This document shows, piece after piece, positions 13,047 to 35,900 of a stretch of DNA of 64,000 nt. This DNA is from Siniperca chuatsi (lineage: Eukaryota; Chordata; Actinopteri; Centrarchiformes; Sinipercidae). The notes beneath the pieces were generated by a model. It saw only the letters and a program-made list of their open reading frames with translations, was not told the DNA's origin and ran no database searches. The first letter of the stretch is position 1; each line of letters starts with the position of its first letter. The position numbers and the translations under genes were made by a program. The stretch lies in contig NC_058042.1 of the NCBI RefSeq assembly GCF_020085105.1, positions 21,641,001 through 21,705,000 on the forward strand, given 5' to 3'.

Positions 13047-14164
13047 GGATAGTAGTGGTTTCCTTGGCACGTATACTTGCAACCCATAGATTATGTTTAC
13101 AGGTGGGTTGCAGAGAGATTTCAAAGGATCCTGCAGATGTTGGGGGTGAATTAATTAACTCACATTTGGGCTACACAAAAAATTCACAAAGACCAGACAC
13201 GTTTATTTGTTCAGTTTTTAGAGAAGTGGTTCAACCACACAAAAAACAGCTGAAGCAATGATTTAAAGGATGTGATTTGGAGAACTGAACCATCAGCCTG
13301 CTGAGATGCACCACTGTCAGCCCTGAAGGACTCAGTCTCATGTCAATTACCTCAAACTACTACAGTTGTCAAAGCAAAACCAACAAAGGCCACACTAACT
13401 TGCTGAGTCATAGTGGAGGGCCGTGAGGCCTCTCTTTAGCAGAAGTCTTGCATCTCCAAAATTCAGTCAAATTCTCAGAAATAAAAAACAGCCCAGCTTT
13501 CAGCTTGATGACGGTTTCTTTCTGATGCAAACAGATCTTTAAACAGCGTCTAAAGGGTTGTGACATCCCCCCCCCTTACATGGGAGGTTTAAGATCAAGA
13601 CAAGAAATGGGTGAGTCAGCGCTAAAACCACAGAGAAAAAACAAAATGATGTCCTCACCAAATACTTTGTGGAACAAATGACCCTCACATAAGTGCTAAA
13701 ATAACGGGTTGAGTTCAGCTCCTTTGTCTTCTCTTTATATTCTTATGTAATTGTTTGTTTTTTAAATCTACACTAAACTGGGAAACACTGATCAGTATTA
13801 GGTACCTCTGTGGAGAGTTCTGGATGTCAAAACTAAAGAATCAGGTTTTTTATTCTAATATATTGTACTATAGGTGGGACAAAGCAATATACTGTAATGT
13901 TCGTTTAATGTTATAAAATTCCTGCCTCCAGCAAAAAGACCTGGAAGAAATGTCAAGACACTGTACAAGCACAGTTTCCCTATCTGTATATCATTAAAAA
14001 CATAACACCTTTCATCTTGCCTGCTAGGGCAACAGGGCGACATCCAGTCTGATAAATGTATAATACTACACTATAAATCTGGTTGACAACTAATTTCCTG
14101 TTTCCTTGTCACAATGCTGAGGACCTGCTGACAGGAAGGGGTCCGATGTCTGATTTACTCAATA

Positions 14165-14460
14165 GTTAAAAAGGGACAGTTCATGCCAAAAATACAGATT
14201 TCTCCTTTTACCCGTGGTGCTGTTTATCCATCTAGATTGTTTCTGTGTGAGTTGCAGAGTTCTGGGGATATCGGCCGTAGAGATGTCTGCATCTTTTGAA
14301 AATAATGGGACTATATGGCACTCTGCTTGTGGTGCTCAAAGCGCCAAAAAATACAATTGACCGGGTTACTCAATATAATTCACAGATTTGTTGTGAGCAG
14401 TTTCATGTAGGAACTATTTTCTTTCTAACTGCTCACAACAAAATGTTGTCTTGCCCCCCC
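14165..14460. repeat. Dispersed teleost-type repeat, unclassified
   Basis: Contains GGGATATCGGCCGTAGAGAT, GTGGTGCTCAAAGCGCC and TTGTTGTGAGCAGTTTCATG, phrases I remember from a very common fish interspersed repeat. The window has only one copy, so the family assignment rests on memory. Confidence 0.5.
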
Positions 14461-15040
14461 TCTAGCACTGAAAGATCAATCAGCAGAGGATGAAATGGCT
14501 GCCTCCAGCTCCCATAAAACCTAGTTTCACTTTCCATTTCCCTATTGGGTCAATGTGCGGGACGGTTCAGTATCGTGTTTCATATTCATTTTACCTTCAG
14601 GTTTTAAGTTCTTTCCTCTCGTTTCATCGAGATGCCGCCTGCTACACCAGATTTCGATGTGTCCTAATCATTAATAAATGAGATGCACGCGTGTCTGGAT
14701 AAATTAGCTCCACCTGCTTTCAAACGTTTCTTACCAGCTCTGCCCATGAAGCCTAAAATGGGTCAGGCAGTCGCAAACAACCACCACCATTTGAGCTATT
14801 AAAACAAATAACTGCTGCAGCGAGGACTTGAGCTGCTCTTTGTAACACATGACTCGATGTCAGTCCAAGATATTAACTGAATACCGTTTAACGTGTTGTT
14901 TACTAACTCAGGAATACGTAAAGTGTGACAGATTTAGCTAGCTTAACTGCTAACTCACCGTGTAAACAATCTGTAACTAACGTCTAAAAACCGGAACCGC
15001 TTTAATGTGGAGGATAAACCCACAAAAATAAACCACTTAC

Positions 15041-15140
15041 TTGTAGGTCGTATGTCAGCTGTTGGCGTGTACGTGAGTAAATCTTCAGCTCCAGATGCCC
15101 CCTCTCCAACGGACCTTCACTGATGAGTAAAGTATGTGGT
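15041..15140 (-). other. ctsb: Probable non-coding first exon of ctsb
   Basis: A strong donor (GTAAGTGG on the minus strand, just below 15041) follows a stretch that could be 5' UTR, and vertebrate ctsb genes usually begin with a non-coding exon. The upper boundary is a guess; a TATA box is not obvious. Confidence 0.45.
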
Positions 15141-15779
15141 TGTGAAACGGTCCTCCTGTTATTTATTCCTGGAACCACGTGAACCGGTCACATGAATGCA
15201 GCTCATGTGATCTCGGTAACGAAGCCAAAAGTCACCACACCACCACTCTTCCTTTGTTGTTCCGGACCGTGCGCGTCTTGGTTCGTAAGATCAGTGATGT
15301 TTTCTCACAGACAAACAGTGATCTGAATCTGTATCTAACCGGCAAAAACATGCTTAACGACGGGAGAGTTTGGTGCACCGGGACGCAGCACTACTTCAGT
15401 CTGACCGCGAGGTGGTGCTGAAATGTTTTGATATTTATTTTTGAATGAAAACCCTGCAATCTAAATATCTATTTATCCGTTTTAAAAATACATTTTCTTA
15501 TTGCTATCGTAATTTTTAACCTATATTTTTATTATTATCATTGAAATGGACCTTTCATGTAATGGTGTATTTAATTTATATCAAAGTCTGTATTGCTGTT
15601 TTGTCTCTCTGTATTGGTCTGTGCCACAACAATAATGCTTAAGTAAAAGTGCTGAATTGTAAAAATTAAATGTAGTTGTAAAAGCAGCAGATCTGTTTTA
15701 GTATTTGGCAAATACTCAGATCAAGAGCAACACAACGTGATTAGGACATCCCCACTTTTGACTGAGCCATGTGACTTTT

Positions 15780-15993
15780 GGTCAGGGGACCACTTGACCC
15801 AAAATCTGGGAATTTGAGAAATCTGTAGAAGCGGAGTAGGGATTTCTGTCACAACTTCACCTAGGCTTCTTCCAAGGTGCATGGAGAAAGGAAAAAGTCT
15901 GAAGAGGTCAAAACTCCAGCAACACTTGTAGTATTAAGAAGAACTTTATTGGTAGACGGACGCGTTTCAGCTTGTGGCCTTCATCAAGGCCAA
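15780..15993 (-). mobile_element. Retroelement 3'/terminal fragment, probably Penelope-like
   Basis: On the minus strand a ribozyme-like core (15951-15990) is followed by CAATAAAGTTCTTCTTAATA and then a 3' stretch with CAAGTGTTGCTGGAGTTTTG. From memory this combination marks terminal repeats of Penelope-like elements and related retroelements in fish. No reverse transcriptase or GIY-YIG coding sequence remains nearby, so it is a short relic. Confidence 0.5.
15951..15990 (-). ncRNA. Degenerate hammerhead-ribozyme core
   Basis: The minus strand has, in hammerhead order, TTGATGA (15987-15981), a short stem II with loop (AGGCCACAAGCT), GAAAC (68-64 of 159xx) and GCGTC ending at 15959. This matches the CUGAUGA / stem II / GAAA / GUC layout, with the palindromic ACGCGT short helix III known from minimal type I hammerheads. 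Two conserved positions are altered: the first C of CUGAUGA is U, and the stem II closing pair is G-U. A pairing stem I is not evident. It is probably an inactive relic. Confidence 0.5.
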
Positions 15994-15999
15994 TTTTAG

Positions 16000-18900
16000 A
16001 AATCTGTATACATATCACTTTATTCTACTAAAGATCACTGATAACTTTAAATTAGCTAGAAAAGGTTGTCATCACATCCTGGTTATGAATAATTTGCTAT
16101 TATCAGTCTAAATTGCTTCGTATTTATTTCTGGGCTATAATGTCTCAAAAGCTTCAACACAACTCAAGCCCAAAGGTCACTTGTTATTTATCTGACTAAA
16201 ATATTTGCTAGAAGGCTTTTCTAATGATATTTTTAAGTAGTGTGATGTAGTTATTCTGTTAAAAAAGATGCTGAGGACCTTTTTTAATAATGCGCGGACA
16301 GCAATGTATGTGTATGGTGATATTTGAACATTTTTAGTTTATCTGTGACTTTTATTTCTAATTTTATTCTTTTGAGACATAACTTGTGATTTGTAACTGA
16401 TGGTGACAACAAGTTTTTTTGTCTTTCACGCTGTGTCATGCTATATTGTGCTGTGGATCACTGACCACAGAGAACATGCTGATTGTCTAGCTGCTTTCTC
16501 TTCCTTTTATCAGTCATCTGACTTTCAAAATGATGAGATACGAAAAATACTGTAAGCACAGCTCACCAACTTTAATCATTGTTTTACCAAGCAAGTTGCA
16601 CAAGAGCAGATCCTCATTTGCTTGCATTGAAAGTAAAGTGTAAGTGACCAAAAACACTCTAAGTAGCAACAGTCTGAGGCCGAGTTGCAGTGTAGTGGGT
16701 GGTTAGATCAGCCACCTTCAATTAGTACACAGACGTATAATGTTTTTGTACAATGATAATGCAAAGATGGATTACAAATGGGCAAAGCAGGCATCTGTTC
16801 ACCGTGAGGCAACTGGTTTTAAAGGTTACAGCCTTTTTATTGTTTTTACCTTTGTGATTAACAGTTTTTTTTTTCTTTCTTCTCCTGTTTATTGTGGGTG
16901 TATTTGTTGACCTGGGTGGTGAGCTGCTGCACACAACTTTCCTTGCAGGGATAAATAAAGTCATATTGAATTTAATTAATTAAAGGACAATATCAGCTAA
17001 AATAAGGTTAATTTCTCTTTAATTACCTGTTCTTGAGGCCGGGTGTCAAAATCAAGTTCAAGACCTTTATTATTACATGGTGCAAAATCTTATTATAATT
17101 TGTGTTTAGTAAAATTACTGCCAGCATGGGAATACTGTACACAATGCACAGAAGAGTTGGAGGAATATGGTTACTGCTCCGGGCCCCCCAGCAGGGTAAT
17201 CCGGCCCTGTGGTAATGAAAACAATACAGTACGTTCATTGCAACATTGCACTAGAGCTGCCATTATTTACAATGTATTCATCACTGTATCATTTACACTG
17301 TGATTATTTCCACCTATGTCTAAAGCTTGTTAAATTATTGAAATGTTACTGATGGTAAATTAATCAGGGAAAATCAATAAAATACAATCTGAGCTTTGAT
17401 CATGATTAATGACTTTATTTTGTCACATCAATAGCACAGTTAATGACTCACTACTACCAACCACAGTTGCTCTGTAGAAATCCTTGCAGAGATGACGTGA
17501 TGCATGTTGATACATGGAGGCCGTCCGGCGAATAAGTGATCTTACACTCAATCAGCAAACTAGTTCCGTGGCTGTGCACACATTTCAGTAACAGTAAATG
17601 TGACCAAATATAAAAGAAGAACATTTAAAAAATACAAAATGAGTCAAATTAGAAACACAAGCAAAGGTTATCATACACAGCAGGTACACAAAGCAAAGCA
17701 TATTGTTCTAATATAAAGCAACACACACACATGAGACAAGCGTGGCAGCTGAAACTGTCTCTCTACAAGGCAAAGCGCTGATTCATGATGATCAAGCCAA
17801 GGCATCATCTAAAGCGTGCGCGTAAATATCTTTTGATCAGTGATGATCAAGATACATTTCATTAGCTGGCTTATTGCTTTTGCGCACACATACATTCTAG
17901 CATGTGTGTAACTACTGTAATGTGTGTGTGTAGTTACAGTAAGTGCTTTCTTTCTCTAAAGGAATAGATACAATTCTCTGGGTGCCTGTATGAACGAGTA
18001 ACATGCAGTGATATCTATCAGCAGGCCGCGGTACATGGATAACAGTTTGACACAGTTTGATAAAGCGGTTCTGCCGAAAGCACGTTTTTCTCAGCACTTC
18101 GTTCCATAAACCCCAAAATGCCCATGTTTTATCACCAAACATGAGCAGCACAATATCTTAACTGCTCATTACAGATATAGATGTCACTTTATAGTTATTG
18201 TATTTGTTTAGAAACACAGAAATAAAGTCAAATTATATAGCATAGTTGAAGAAAAACATAGAAGACAAATATACATGGAAGACTGATATTATCATATATA
18301 CCATATTCTATGATTACAATCACAGTTCACATGTTTAAATAAATAATATTCATAACATGACATAATACTGGCACTGACCAAACTTGAAACTCATAGCAGC
18401 ACATTATTTCCAGGACTTTATATTTTCTTTTCTTTATGCAACATTTCTAATCTAAACCTCTGCCCCCTTACCTAGTTTCCCTCCTTCTGGTAGCTACATT
18501 ATCAAAAATGTTTTATACTGTTATATAAAACAAGAGTGTTTTCAGTCACACAGTGAGCAATAATATTTTCTCACTGTGACAAAAAAATAAAATAAAATCG
18601 TGTCAGATAGAAATTCAGTTTTACGGAGATAGAAGGTTCAACTAATGGATAATCTGAAGGATGACACGTATTTATGAGTAGTGGTGGGCTTTACAGGAGA
18701 ACACTAAAGTCATTTAGAGTTTTAGCTATTCATTTAAGACAAGGTTTACGTCAAGATTTGATTAGATGGCATTGTTCAGCACAATAAATGCTGTCATTAG
18801 CTTGCAAACTAGTTTTAGTGTTGTACTGTACGTCATTTAAACTGGTGTCCCAGCTAACAAGGTTTGTGATGCATTATTCTCTACGGGACGTGTCCATTTA

Positions 18901-21058
18901 TTCCAGTAGGGTGTACTGTTACATGCGCACTATGAAAACACTCTATAGGAGCGTAATTTAAGAACAAATACATCTCGACAAAACCAATTTTAGGCTTTAT
19001 GTTTACTGCGATGGATTGTCTACATCTGAGGAAGTTGTTTCTTATTGAACACAAAACTGCATGTTCATAAAAGTTACCGCCTCTTTTCTCTTTGTTAGAG
19101 ACAAGAACACAAACTCATTAATTATGTCCTGCAGAAATTGTCTGTCTATCTTTTCATTTTGTCCCTTGTTTGTAATTTTTATGAAAAGGCCAAACTTTGC
19201 AAACATTTTTTAAATTGTCAATAAAGTATGAGCGTGCATGGGAAAATCGTCTAAATTCTGGAAACTTTGTTTATTTAGGCCTATGTATTAATTTAGAGAT
19301 GTAAAGCATTTCTGCAGGTGATAAACAAAGTCATAACAAAAAAAAAAATTTGATATCAAAGATCTGATGACTAAAATAGACAAAAACAAACCATCAACAA
19401 ATCAAAAAATATTAGACAAATAAAATGAAATGCATGTAATAACAGAAACATCGGCTGATACTCCTTTAATATTCTATTTTGCTTAGTTTCCCTTTGATAA
19501 ATTCACATTATGATCATAGAGTAGTCTGCAGAATATCATTCTACAGCCACTCTGGCGGCTAATAATAAACTTTAGCTGTACCTTTTCTGCGGTAAAGTGC
19601 TGACTGTAATTATTGCAGTTACAATTAGCAAGGAAAGGAAAGCATATTTTTCCCTCAAAGCTTTGCTTTTTGTCATTTGCTTATCTGATAGTTTCATGAA
19701 AATAAAGACATCAATTAACAGATTTCACTATTTTACAGATAAATGTCAGTAATGTGTGGAAACACCAACCACGTACTGAACTGTACACACAGTGAGTAAC
19801 TGACTGGATGAATGAGTGGCTTCCTGAAAACTGGACGGGATGATAATAATAAGCATTTGCAAGCATAATAGCATCAGTGACTTTGAAGGTATGCTTGGAT
19901 CTGCATTAATTATGCATTATTTATATATTTCCTAACATTGCATCAGACTAATCTCACCAATTTAAAAAAAGAGATTGGCATTGGGGAGTGGCGTTACAAG
20001 AGATTCTGCTCGGCAGCCAGGCAGACAGCATGTTTGGTTATTGTAAACTAGTTTAGTTACCTGGTTCATTTAGAAAATTCTTGACACTGAGATCCACTAC
20101 CATTTAAATAACTTTTCCTTGATTCACATGATTGTTTATGCTTTTTGGTTTCAAATGTCATCATAATAATTCAGATTATTTTAATAATTAGTTTGCTCCT
20201 AAATTTCACCAGAGGTAACCTCAGCTGACTGCACTGCCTGAATAATCCAGTGACTAAACTGCATTAGGTTTTCTGTGGTTAGTGTCTAATGATTAAGTGT
20301 AAGGGTTTATCTAAATGAATGAAAGTGATGCCCCACATTCATTAGCACCTGTGAATTGTTATCTGTGTCTTCTTTTGATGAGTAACCCGGATCCAATCTT
20401 CTGTAAATAATGATCTGTAGTTTATAGTGAATTTCTTTCATCAAATGGTTTTAAAGAAATTAAAAAATACACAATCCCACCCCCACCCCCATATTTGGAA
20501 TGGCCAATTGTGCAGCGGTGTTTGTCACCGCTAACTCCTCTGGTGGCCTCGGTAGGAAGCAGACAGCCACGTGCTTCACCTGATACACATGAATTTGCCA
20601 GATGCTTCTCTTTCACCTGCCAACAGGACAGGATCACACCCTCCTCCCTGCAGGTGCTCCAACTAACCAGGAGTTGCTAGTGCAGCAACAAGGACCTGGT
20701 CCATCACTGACTTCCCACCTATAAACACTGCTACATGTGTTGGAACGTACATGAAGGCCAGAGGTACCACTATTAAGAATTGCAGTGGTTGACAAGTGTT
20801 TTGCCACTGTGCTACCCATGCATCCCCATTTTCTGCTAGTGGAACCCTTTTATCTGCATGTCAGGGGAAAAACATAAATAATCATTTATACTGTATATTC
20901 TTCAATGACTGATTCAAATGAACTGAGCTGAAAAGGCCCCCTAACTCCCCACCAAGCCTAGAAGTTAATGCATGAACTCATGTATATCCTTAACTGATGA
21001 ACTGAAAAAGATATCATTCCCCACCCAGTTGTTCCCTTCCCCTTTACCCCCATCCTCC
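16000..21058. other. Intergenic DNA between ctsb and xkr5
   Basis: About 5 kb, AT-rich, with scattered stops in all frames. 17030-17230 may be an old repeat (it includes CCGGGCCCCCCAGCAGGG). The xkr5 3' UTR must lie at its right end, but I could not choose a polyadenylation signal. No gene or RNA could be supported. Confidence 0.5.
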
Positions 21059-29974
<8,916 letters not shown>

Positions 29975-30240
29975 GCAGGTGCCTCCATTGCTCGGAGTCG
30001 CTGAGTAGTCTCTCATGGCGGATAGAAAACCTGAACTCTCAGATTTACAGTGATAACAGTCTGCGAAAATGTAGGCCGGTGTTGTTCTGGTCCCGGTCAG
30101 GAGTCGGTCCAGCTGCTGCAGCCTGCTCTCTCTGCACAACGTCACCGCCCGTCCCGTTAAAGCGATAGCTCTGGCAGAGCACCTGAGAGATATAGGTCTA
30201 ATTTGTTTAAATTCGAGTTTGAATTCGACATCATCAGTGT
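29975..30240 (-). promoter_or_regulatory. xkr5: Probable 5' UTR / promoter of xkr5
   Basis: The reading frame stays open upstream of the chosen xkr5 ATG to 30244, and the segment is more GC-rich than its flanks. An in-frame upstream ATG at 30016 would add 14 residues. The transcription start is not defined. Confidence 0.35.
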
Positions 30241-30244
30241 TCAT

Positions 30245-32933
30245 TGGTCAAGTTTGGTCATACTTAACACATACTTAGGCTACTTTTGACTCACAGACCA
30301 CAGTGTTTTGTTTGTAATTTACATTCTCCTTTTCCCTTTCTATTCCTCTGTTTAGTGTCTTAAAAATCATATTCAGGGAATATTCAGGGGTATTATACCT
30401 TGCCTTGTGCACTCGTGTAAGTTTAATAAGAAGAGAATAGGCCAGAATATGAATACTTTACTCACTTAATTAGTCATATAAAATAAATTTTACTATGATA
30501 AAGATGCTCACAAGTATGCAATGAGATCACTGCATAATTTTTCATGAATCTTACTGAATTTGTCTACAATAACAACAATCCTCGCAATCATTTTTGTTTG
30601 CTTTTAGTGGACATGTGCCATGCTACCTGTGAACATTAGAGGGCAAAAGTGATTTAAGTAAAACCCTGAAGTTTAAAGTGACCAAACTTATTTTTAGGGA
30701 AATATGGGCGTTTATAGAACTAAATTTAAAGCAACAGCACTGAGCTTTGACTTTTTCCTATGATGATAAAGTTATTGATTACAACATGAGTAATGGTGGT
30801 GCATATGATTGATGATGGAGGTTTAATTAATGAGTGAGTCAGAAGAGCCATATTTTTATTGTATTATATATATTATTATATACTGCTTCTGAGTCTGCAC
30901 AAATATTATTATGACTTCATAATTGCTTTTATTTTGGCTTTCACTTTGATTTACATATTTAACTATTTATTGTCATTGGTAATTTATTTAATTTTTTATT
31001 TATTTTCCTCCCTCCCTATTGTCGTTGTTCTTTACCATTTGGCTTTTGAAGCTGTATATAAATACTGAAGGTTAGTCTGGGGAGCAGTGGCACCTTACGG
31101 ACACCAGGGGGAGTCTGACTCCAATAATTGATCATTCTCACTGAATATAAATAATAAGAGTGCACAGTCAACACAGGTTTTTGTCCATTACCAAAGACCA
31201 AGATTGCTTTGTTCCAACAAATACAAATGGTCATATTTGTGTGTGTATTAGTAACTTTTACTGGTTGGTAAGGGCACCTAATATATTGGGGGCGAAACTT
31301 TTGGCACAATTCCTCAATGTAATTCTGAGATAAAAATGTCCCTATTGATATAACGACCAAACAAACAAGGCCCAGCCCAACCTCTAACCCTACGATGTAT
31401 TGTATATATGTTTATGTCTGTGCTAATGCTTTGTGTTACTTACCGTGGGTCACTAGTGTGGCTGCTGTTGCTGGGACTCCTCATTATATTCCCAAGAGAT
31501 GTTTTTGTGCTTCCTGCGGGGTCACTGGCTCAGAGGTGAGGGTTGTAGCTGCATATGGCTATATACTGTATTATTATATGGACGCTGAATGAGGGCAAGT
31601 TAGAATAAAATAACTAACTTGTGACAGATCTAAGCTATTTGTGCAATCTGACATGGTGCCTTGTCAACTATGGGCTGTATGGCTCATTAAACCCCAGTGT
31701 CCTGTCCACCTTTGGGCATCACATTGCTCTCTTCCCTTGTCCTCTCGGTGGGCAGGACTCTGTGTGTTTTTGGAGATGTCTCTGTTTTTCCCTATACCGT
31801 GAGCCTTGCCCTTGCGCTCTCTGGCCCTCTGATGTAGGACCTGTTCTGTGTTTTTGTCTACCACAATCCATAATCTCTCCTCATAGCTGATGAGATACAT
31901 GTACAATTTACCCAAAGACACTCAAAAACTGTGGAAGAAATGTGAGCCACTATATTTAATTTTAATAAGGGACTTTATTCAATAATATGTACAGAAAACA
32001 GCTTTCATAAATTCCTGGAATAAAAGTTTATTCTTTTTTTTGTCAGCTCATTACCATATGAGCCAAATAAAGAAAGGCAGCATGATCCTGTCAAACATGA
32101 TGACCTGCTGTCCTAAATGTGCAATGACACCTATAACTAGGACTGCAACCAACAGACTTGTCAGGATATACCTTACATGTTTTATCAACCACCACAGCAG
32201 GTGTGTGTCCTTCCTATAAGTGTGTATTCACTTTTTCTGGGTTTGCAGAATTACAGCAGCAAAAGCACCAGTATGTGTAAATCCATCCATGGCATAGAGC
32301 TAATGTCTTCTATTGCCTTTAATCTAGGTTCCAATGAAGACCCCTTGCTTAAATCAGCTTTACAAACAAAGAAAGGATGAGCTGAGAAAAGTGCAACAAC
32401 ACAGTATCACCAATATTTGAATCCATACACTTGTGAACAGCTGCAGCATTTCAGCATCCACAATTCCCTCCCGTTCCTCCTCTGAACGAGCTATGTTTTG
32501 CAAGAGCACCTGTTAAAAATGTGTTAGTTATAAAGTTATAAAATCCCTTGCAACTTTATGCCAGCAGTTACATATTGCAGGAGTTTTGTAAGCAAGGCAG
32601 AGTTTCAGTCCACTTCTTTTGCTCTGTAGGTTCGTTGTGTCTCTACTATAAGGACTTTCTTCTTCCAAACACTTCAGTGTCACCCTGTATTGGAGGACTG
32701 AGCATCACAACTCATATGTTTTCCTTGTTGTTTACACAGCGGAGGGTACTGCTCGAGGCAGCACTGTCAGTTTGATCTGTAAGAGTCTCTTTGGTGCAGT
32801 GCAGACAGCGCTCCCAAGCTGATGGTTTATGTTCATTTCATCCAGTGTTTTTTCATATTTATTCACCTTTTATTCATCTGCTTGCCCTTCTATCTTCATG
32901 TCCTTCTGATTATCTGCCTGTTTGATTTTTGTG
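30245..32933. other. Intergenic DNA and probable eva1a 3' UTR
   Basis: The eva1a stop is at 32934-32936, so the right part should be its 3' UTR. A minus-strand AATAAA near 31970 is one candidate signal. The rest, 30245-31900, is AT-rich with no supported gene. Confidence 0.4.
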
Positions 32934-35900
32934 TCAGTAATATCTGTTGAGGCTTTGAGTGACTGTACTGATGTCTGGTTGTCCGTTCATCCAGATCTCT
33001 CGGAGAATCCTTTCCCGCTCTTCTAGCCGCTGGGCCCGGTCCAGTTCTGACGATACACACAAAAGCACGCACACACAAGTACAAAAAAGGGTTAAAAGCA
33101 CGCCCACACGCTGTCCATTCACATAACCATCAAATTTCACATCACTACTGAGAAGACTTTCTATTTTAAAGTACGAGTGTGTGTGTGTGCGTGTGCGTGT
33201 GTGTGCGCGTGTAGTGCTCATAGAAATAAACAAACAGTCAGTTAGTGAGTGTGCATTAAGGTGTACTGACATATTATTGGGCAAAACTCCAAAACATGGA
33301 AATGAAAATTGCACATGGTGATGCCTCTGACTTTGACACCAATTTGTCCAAATACTTCTTTACAACTGCCTCTCCCAATGAGTCTATTTCATCTTTTAAA
33401 TATTGTATAAAATACATTTAATAAGGTTTATAATACAACATATGTATAATATATACAATTTATACAAATATTTAAAACTAAAATGTTTTATTTTACTCAC
33501 ATATTGTAGTTTTAACTCCTCTGCAACATTCGGCTCAGCTTGTCTACTGTTTTCTAATCCATTTGGACAACAGATCACTACAATACCCGAGGACATAATC
33601 AACTATCTCTAAAATATATGCAGCCCAAACAGTACATTTGTAATTGACCAGTGGTGGAAGAAGTATTAAGATATGTTATAGATGTAAAAGTAGCAATACC
33701 AAACTATAGAAATACTATATTACAAGTAAATGCCATTAGGCAGCGGAATGGCCCCTTTCAGAGTGTTGTATTATTAGATTATTATTACTGATACATTACT
33801 GTGTAAGCAGCATTTCCATGTTTAGCTATCCTACTTCATACTGTTGGGTAGTTAAACATTTCAGCTCAATTTTATAGCTTCAGATGAACGTATGTGTTCT
33901 GTGTCAAATCTTGATGGTCAAAGGAACTAGTAACTATATCTGTTAAATAAATGTAGTGGAGTAAAAAGTACAATATTTGCCTCAAAAATGTAGAGAAGTA
34001 GAAAATCGAAAACACTCAAGTAAAGTACAACTACGTTAAAATTGCACTTACGTACAGTAGTTGAGTAAATGACCTCAGTTACTTTCCTTCACTGTATTTG
34101 TCGTTCGTTGAGGACATTTATTAATGTGATTTTGTGCTGCCAAACATTTTGCAAACCTGTGACTGAATGTTTTAAAGAATCAGATCACCCAAATAACACA
34201 TGAAAAATAGTTACTTTTCACTTTTTCCTGTGTTCAGTAGAAAACAGTTGGCAGTGAAGTGTGTGGATTATCCAGATTAACTGGGGGCCTTATTTCTGGA
34301 AAAAAAAACACACCTTGCTGTTAAGTATTTTAAATGTAATTTAGCCCTTGTGCCACCTGTGTACTCCACGAGATATACTGATGGCTGCTTTAATCACGGT
34401 CCCTCATGAGTCTTCATATGTGTGTCATATGTGTGAGAGATACCCTCAGTTGATGTGAACATGGTGGCATGCAGCAGAGCTCTCTCAAAGCGTCTGCGTC
34501 GTCGTGCCGACAGGTCAGACGTGTCATCCCAGTCCTCTGATTCGCTGTCCCCAGAAGGCCCGGGCCCTCCAGAGGTAACAACAGCAGTGTTGTCTGGATT
34601 ACTGTCAATGGGCTGATGGTGGGGACAGCTGTGATGGCGACGATGATGATGCCTGTTCCTGTGGCGATGGTGAGGGTGTTTATTGTTGCCATAGTGACAG
34701 TCTGCTCGACAGTGTATCTGGAAGACGATGGCGCAGAGTGTGACAAAAAGGCCAACACAGACACCGCCCAGAAACACCAATGCTGTCCTCTCAGGTTGGT
34801 CTTAGAAAAGGAGAGGATGAAGGAAAACAAAAGGAAAAGTTTTCATTATATCAAAATGTGTAACATAGTTAAATATATTGACTGTGTCGTAATGTACCAA
34901 CTAGAACCCACAAATGCAGAACACAGTGAGTAGATCCGGTAAGTCAGTGTTTATTCAAACAGATGAATGTTTGTTTGAATATTAATGAATATAGTGAATA
35001 TAGTCTTTTCACGAGGGTGTAGCCAGGGGCCGTCAACTGCAGCTCTCGAGGACGCGGTGAACCCAACCCTGGGATAAATTGAGGGCCTTGGTCAGATACG
35101 ATGTCTAGGGAGATTCCATGGAGGTGAAAGACCTGTTGGACCAGGAGATCCGCTGTTTCTCGAGCCGATGGGAGTTTGGGGAGTGCTATGAAATGCACTG
35201 CTTTTGAGAACTGGACAATGATGGTGAGGATGGTTGTGTTACCCTGAGAGGACGGTAACCCGGTAAAGAAATCTAAAGCAATGTAGGACCATGGGTGACT
35301 GGGGACCAGGAGTGGTTGAAGTAATCCCGCAGGTGGTCGATGGGAGGCTTTACCGCGAGCACAGATTGCACATGCAGCCACAAAAGGCCTACCTCCAAGA
35401 TAGCCCACCAAAAGTTACGTTTCATCAAAGAGAGTGTGCGAGTCACGCCTGGGTGACTGTGGGAGTTGTGGGGCCACTGGAGCACCTGGGAGCGAGCAGA
35501 ATCAGGGACAAACAGGTTGGTCGGGTTGGTCACGCTGTGCCTCCTTGACTAGCGACTCAATTTCCCATGTCAGGGCGGCCACCACGCAGGTAGAAGGGAG
35601 AATGGTGTCGGGTTCGGGGTTACTGTCCAGAAGGTGGTCCTAGCGGGATAAGGCGTCGGGCTTGATATTCTTGGACCCGGGGCGGTAAGTGAGGGTGAAG
35701 TTGAAGCGCCCGAAGAACAAAGCCCAGCGTGCTTGGCGGGAATTCAGCCTCTTAGCCGTTTGAATGTATTCCAGATTTTTATGGTCCGTCCACACAATAA
35801 ACGGTTGCTCAGCTCAATCCAGCCAGTGCCGCCATTCTTCTAGTGCCAATTTTACTGCCAAGAGTTCCTGGTTCCCGACATTGTAGTTCCGCTCGGCGGG

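Larger units (their letters stand above)
10249..15040 (-). other. ctsb: ctsb intron 1 (4.8 kb)
   Basis: Intron between the non-coding first exon and the exon carrying the start codon (acceptor just after 10249). It holds a TAAA microsatellite and a diffuse repeat at 14165-14460, each listed separately. No other coding exon could be supported. Confidence 0.55.

Noticed and set aside
15179-15421. 80-codon plus-strand frame upstream of ctsb, candidate divergent gene
   Set aside because: No recognisable protein, repeat or splice pattern; it may simply reflect the somewhat GC-richer promoter region.
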